Position numbers and translations under genes: made by a program. 10,000 nucleotides of DNA, taken from contig JABUQX010060001.1 of NCBI GenBank assembly GCA_015478945.1, forward strand, positions 1 through 10,000. The letters are read 5' to 3'. The first letter of the stretch is position 1. Each line of letters starts with the position of its first letter. The DNA comes from Trachelipus rathkii (Eukaryota; Arthropoda; Malacostraca; Isopoda; Trachelipodidae). This document shows positions 7,682-10,000 of this stretch, piece by piece. The notes under the pieces are model-generated. The model saw only the letters and a list, made by a program, of their open reading frames with translations, ran no database searches and had not been told where the DNA came from.

Positions 7682-7993
7682 ACCTTTTCTAAATGAACTT
7701 AAATGTAAAAGATAATTGTCAAAAAAGAATGATAGAAAATAATTAAATCTGGGTTCCTTTTAGACAATTACAGTTAATTATTAACCAATTAATCATTGCT
7801 ACTTTTATACACGGAGTCAATTTTTCCATTTGGATTTTTAATCGACAAAAATTCAAACCCTCACTTTAAGGATTTAAAAGGAAAAAATTGGGACAGTAAG
7901 TAATTGAATACGGAATTTCTCTGATGTTAACTATTTCGTTCCGGGTTGCTATAAAATATGCAATTATTGGAAATACACACCAGCTTATGTTAT

Positions 7994-8217
7994 AGAAGAA
8001 AATTAGAAGAGAGAAGGAAAAAGATGGGGGAGGGGAGGAGAGAGAGAAGAGGCATCGAGAGGAACCGAGACGAGGAGGAGGAGAGAAGAGAGAAAGAGAG
8101 AGAGAAAAGAGAAATGCAAAAGAGCACGAGAGAGAGAGACGAGAGAGCCTTAATTTGGAGATGCGAATGAGAGTAGAAGAGAGAGGAAGAGAGAGAGAGA
8201 GAGAGAGGGAGAGAGCA
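7994..8217 (+). repeat. Polypurine (GA)n tract
   Basis: About 220 bp is almost free of pyrimidines on the plus strand. It includes purine-only runs of 43 nt (8072-8114) and 41 nt (8175-8215, containing a long uninterrupted GA run). The open frames over it on both strands simply translate the repeat (Arg/Glu-rich on plus, Ser/Leu-rich on minus) and should not be annotated as proteins. Long mirror-symmetric purine tracts can adopt triplex (H-DNA) structure; that is general knowledge about such sequences and has not been shown here. Confidence 0.85.
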
Positions 8218-8218
8218 C

Positions 8219-8930
8219 TGGCTCATCCAGCCCTCGAGAAGCTCCAAAAATTTATTATATATCATCACTACCTTTATTATACGACAAAGGATTTATCGTT
8301 ACAAAGGGGATCTTTTTCCAAAACAGAAGGTTTCAATCTTTTTTTTCACAGGGCCCAACAATCATTTGAGAGAAGATCAATAAGAGCTTTCTACAACACC
8401 CTTCTATTTTTTAAATATTAAGCCCAAAAAAAAATAACGAGGCAGCTTTATCATGTCACCGGGAGGAAAAATTATCAAAACGCTTCTAAATATTTATTAT
8501 AGCTCTAGGAAAAATGTGGATCATATCATCCTTATCCCGAGAGACATAAAAAATAATCCAATTTAAAACACCACTTTGTATCTTTTAAGCTTAAAGAAAT
8601 AAATAATACAATGGAGGAGCTGCTCTAAGACAATAACCGTAAGACAACAAAAAATAAACCCCCCTGTTTATAAAAAGATATATTAAAAAATACGATCTCA
8701 AAGGGGAAAGGAAGCTTTTGGGGTACTTTTACCTTCTCAGTGTCTGTTAACGTGAGCAAAATCAACAATGGGGGCTTCAGAGAGTGGTCCCGAGCAAGAA
8801 AAATTAATGTACTCACTTCTTTTTTGCCCTATATCATAATACGAATTATAAGGAAAAAAGGGGGCGGTAACAGTCGACAGGAAAGCACAGTGAGCAAAAA
8901 TTCATTTCTCAAATTAATTAGAGACTGATT
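8219..8930 (+). repeat. Degenerate satellite copies, array F
   Basis: Directly after the polypurine tract the unit reappears (CTGGCTCATCCAGCCC, then GAAGCTCCAAAAAT). Further heads lie near 8439, 8516, 8613, 8720, 8770 and 8860. Tails such as GTGAGCAAAATCAAC and GTGAGCAAAAATTCATT are legible at 8752 and 8891. Frames at 8155-8421 and 8740-8928 cross these copies and have no independent support. Confidence 0.6.
8518..8531. other. Hairpin in the satellite head (copy at 8516)
   Basis: GGAT (8518-8521) pairs with ATCC (8528-8531) around CATATC. The next clear case is GGTA (8722-8725) with TACC (8730-8733) around CTTT, in the copy at 8720. Both are short and individually weak. They matter as members of the head-hairpin series. 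Confidence 0.35.
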
Positions 8931-9080
8931 AAAAATTTTAACATTAAAATTAGAATGATTGGCAAATTTATTAATATGTTAAATAACTAATGAATATTGG
9001 AGGAAACATAACATAAGTGAACAACTTGTTCCTTGGAAAACAAAAACTAACACTAAGGAAACTATCTAAGTCCAGTCTAA
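8931..9080. other. A/T-rich spacer, nothing recognised
   Basis: No repeat copy, no open frame of note and no strong dyad is seen apart from short A/T inversions near 8931-8960. Confidence 0.4.
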
Positions 9081-9370
9081 TTTAAAGGATATACGGAAAA
9101 ATAGGAGAGCGAGTTTCGAGGCGGAGTGCCCGGGGGAGCATAATAAATCAAACTGCACTCAGTCCAGATATATTTTTTTTTATTATAACGGTATTTCTGA
9201 TGAGCCATAAATATTTAGAGTGCGTTTTGCAGCTTGAAACGTCGGAATATCTAGATCTCGCCGGGAGCAAAAATTCAAAACCTGTGTGTAAGCATTCTAT
9301 AAGTAGGGGAAACCACAACCATGGTGGTTTTTTGAGGGTCTCAGATGAACTCCCGGAGCACACGATTCAC
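9081..9370 (+). repeat. Satellite copies, array G
   Basis: Heads or tails of the unit appear near 9104 (with GCCCGGGGGAGC at 9127-9138), 9255-9285 (TCTCGCCGGGAGC, then AAAAATTCAAAACC) and 9333-9362 (GAGGGTCTCAG, then CTCCCGGAGC). Spacing is irregular. The array is broken at about 9371 by a unique insert. Confidence 0.6.
9310..9330. other. 7-bp hairpin running into a T tract
   Basis: AAACCAC (9310-9316) pairs with GTGGTTT (9324-9330) around AACCATG, and the T run continues to 9333. In bacteria this would resemble an intrinsic terminator. In this setting, between two satellite tails, I would not call it one. Confidence 0.35.
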
Positions 9371-9529
9371 CCAAAGTACTCCAAAAGCACGCGCTTTCTC
9401 TGTTTTTTCGAGAGAGAGCATTGAGGAAGATTTTGAGGTCTTCCAAAATATTTTCGAGTGTTTCGTCCAGTTGTTCCCAACCGGGGAGTCGCTCTTGGTT
9501 GACAAATTCAGAATTTACATATCGACGCG
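9371..9529. other. Unique insert, possible exon or gene remnant (strand uncertain)
   Basis: About 159 bp, roughly 44% G+C, interrupts the satellite. On the minus strand it is open for 53 codons within a longer 119-codon frame (9297-9656). It encodes a segment that looks like soluble, amphipathic protein (for example LPGWEQLDETLENILEDLKI). It is preceded by TTCTTACTCTCAG, a good 3' splice-site shape, and ends at G followed by GTGAAT, a possible 5' splice site. On the plus strand a different frame, ending at a TGA at 9531-9533, is also open and protein-like (for example RESIEEDFEVFQNIFECF). A possible donor, GTAAGA, lies just after. Only one strand can be the real one, if either is. I recognise no family. 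Confidence 0.25.
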
Positions 9530-9569
9530 CTGAGAGTAAGAATTTTGACAGGACTATTAATAAGTGGAA

Positions 9570-10000
9570 AAAAATACCGGGGTATATATTATAATATATA
9601 AATGCATACAGCATACCATATACTGAGGAAGACAAATAAATAATATATTCATACACGTTATATTTTTAAGATTAAGTAATATAGAAATAATAATAAATAA
9701 TAGGCTCAGTACCGGAGGAAAATTTCAAACCTAGTTTTATAAGATAAAGAAAAAAGGAGAGCTCAACACCGGATATAAAATAACAATCAAATCCTTTATT
9801 ATAGAGATAGGAAAAATGGGGCTACTAAGTACCCCGGAGCAAAAAATCAAACCCATTTTTTAGATTTAAGGGAAATATGGGGACACTCAGTCCCTAGTGA
9901 GCAAAAATTCAACACACTTATTAAAGCATTAAGAAAAATGGGTCTACAGCCTCAGAGAACGGCAAAAAATACAAAACGAGTATTTTAAGATAGTATATAT
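9570..10000 (+). repeat. Well-preserved satellite, array H
   Basis: After a TA-stretched copy (ACCGGGGTATAT near 9577), regular copies have heads at 9703, 9756, 9818, 9879 and 9940, spaced 53, 62, 61 and 61 bp. Heads such as GGGGCTACTAAGTACCCC with GGAGCAAAAAATCAAACCC, followed by TTTTTTAGATTTAAGGG, give the clearest view of the unit. The array runs off the end of the window. Confidence 0.85.
9818..9835. other. Hairpin in the satellite head (copy at 9818)
   Basis: GGGG (9818-9821) and TACT (9823-9826) pair with AGTA (9828-9831) and CCCC (9832-9835). The loop is a single A and a C is unpaired at 9822. The next copy has GGGAC (9880-9884) with GTCCC (9890-9894) around ACTCA. Adjacent copies thus keep the stem while changing its sequence. 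Confidence 0.55.

Larger units (their letters stand above)
7081..7900 (+). repeat. Sparse satellite copies with unique A/T-rich spacers
   Basis: Copies of the unit are recognisable near 7082 (GGGTAG, then CTACCCGGAG), 7457 (GTAGG, then GAGCCTACGGG), 7584 (AGGCTTAC with TA expansion) and 7804-7895 (CACGGAGTCAA, then AAAAATTCAAACCC, then ACTTTAAGGATTTAAAAGG). Between 7110 and 7440 the sequence is A/T-rich without copies. It holds only AT-type dyads: AAACTT with AAGTTT at 7307-7320, and CAATATT with AATATTG at 7337-7358. Confidence 0.55.

Noticed and set aside
7958..8421. Arg/Glu-rich, Ser/Leu-rich and third open frames over and beyond the GA tract
   Set aside because: They are translations of a purine microsatellite and the adjoining satellite copy. 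Opposite strands are open over the same bases.
8625..8928. Opposing frames 8625-8816 (minus) and 8740-8928 (plus)
   Set aside because: Both run through satellite copies, overlap each other and show no family feature.
9310..9333. Intrinsic transcription terminator
   Set aside because: The hairpin plus T run fits the shape, but nothing else suggests bacterial transcription units, and it lies within satellite DNA.

Overview
This window looks like AT-rich, non-coding eukaryotic DNA. By eye it is about three-quarters A+T, with long (TA)n, (TAA)n/(TTA)n and (GA)n tracts. No open frame has the length or family signature of a complete gene. There is no recognisable rRNA, tRNA, transposase, reverse transcriptase or cas gene. 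A nuclear satellite or intergenic region is the simplest reading. A bloated organelle intergenic region with palindromic GC clusters is a weaker alternative, and the long GA tract argues against it. I cannot name the lineage.

The dominant content is one degenerate tandem repeat, always in the same orientation. Its best copies are 53-62 bp long and read in three blocks. The first is a G/C-rich head, ATGGGGCTCAGCCCGGAGC. The second is an A-rich block, AAAAATCAAACCC. The third is a T/A block, TTTTTAAGATTTAAGGAAA, which leads into the next head. Copies are best preserved at 611-868 and 9703-10000. They are stretched to 70-115 bp by TA-rich insertions at 1-610, 994-1530 and 5725-6140, and are sparse or decayed through the middle.

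Layout: array 1-868; a unique insert with a protein-like open frame 869-993; array 994-1530; unique T-rich DNA 1531-2660; a nested inverted repeat 2691-2750 and decayed array to 3230; TTA tract, unique DNA and TA tract to 4078; unique DNA with palindromes to 4403; TAA tract 4404-5066; unique DNA 5067-5725; array 5725-6140; T-rich spacer; scattered copies 6586-7900; polypurine tract 7994-8217; arrays 8219-8930 and 9081-9370; a second protein-like insert 9371-9529; well-preserved array to the end.

The most interesting signal is in the repeat head. In many copies the segment after the GGG/GGGG is a short inverted repeat. Its arm sequences differ from copy to copy, yet the two arms stay complementary. 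That looks like covariation of a hairpin, or repeated hairpin-templated correction, at a fixed place in the satellite. It is the best candidate here for something undescribed, but it needs a statistical test against shuffled sequence.
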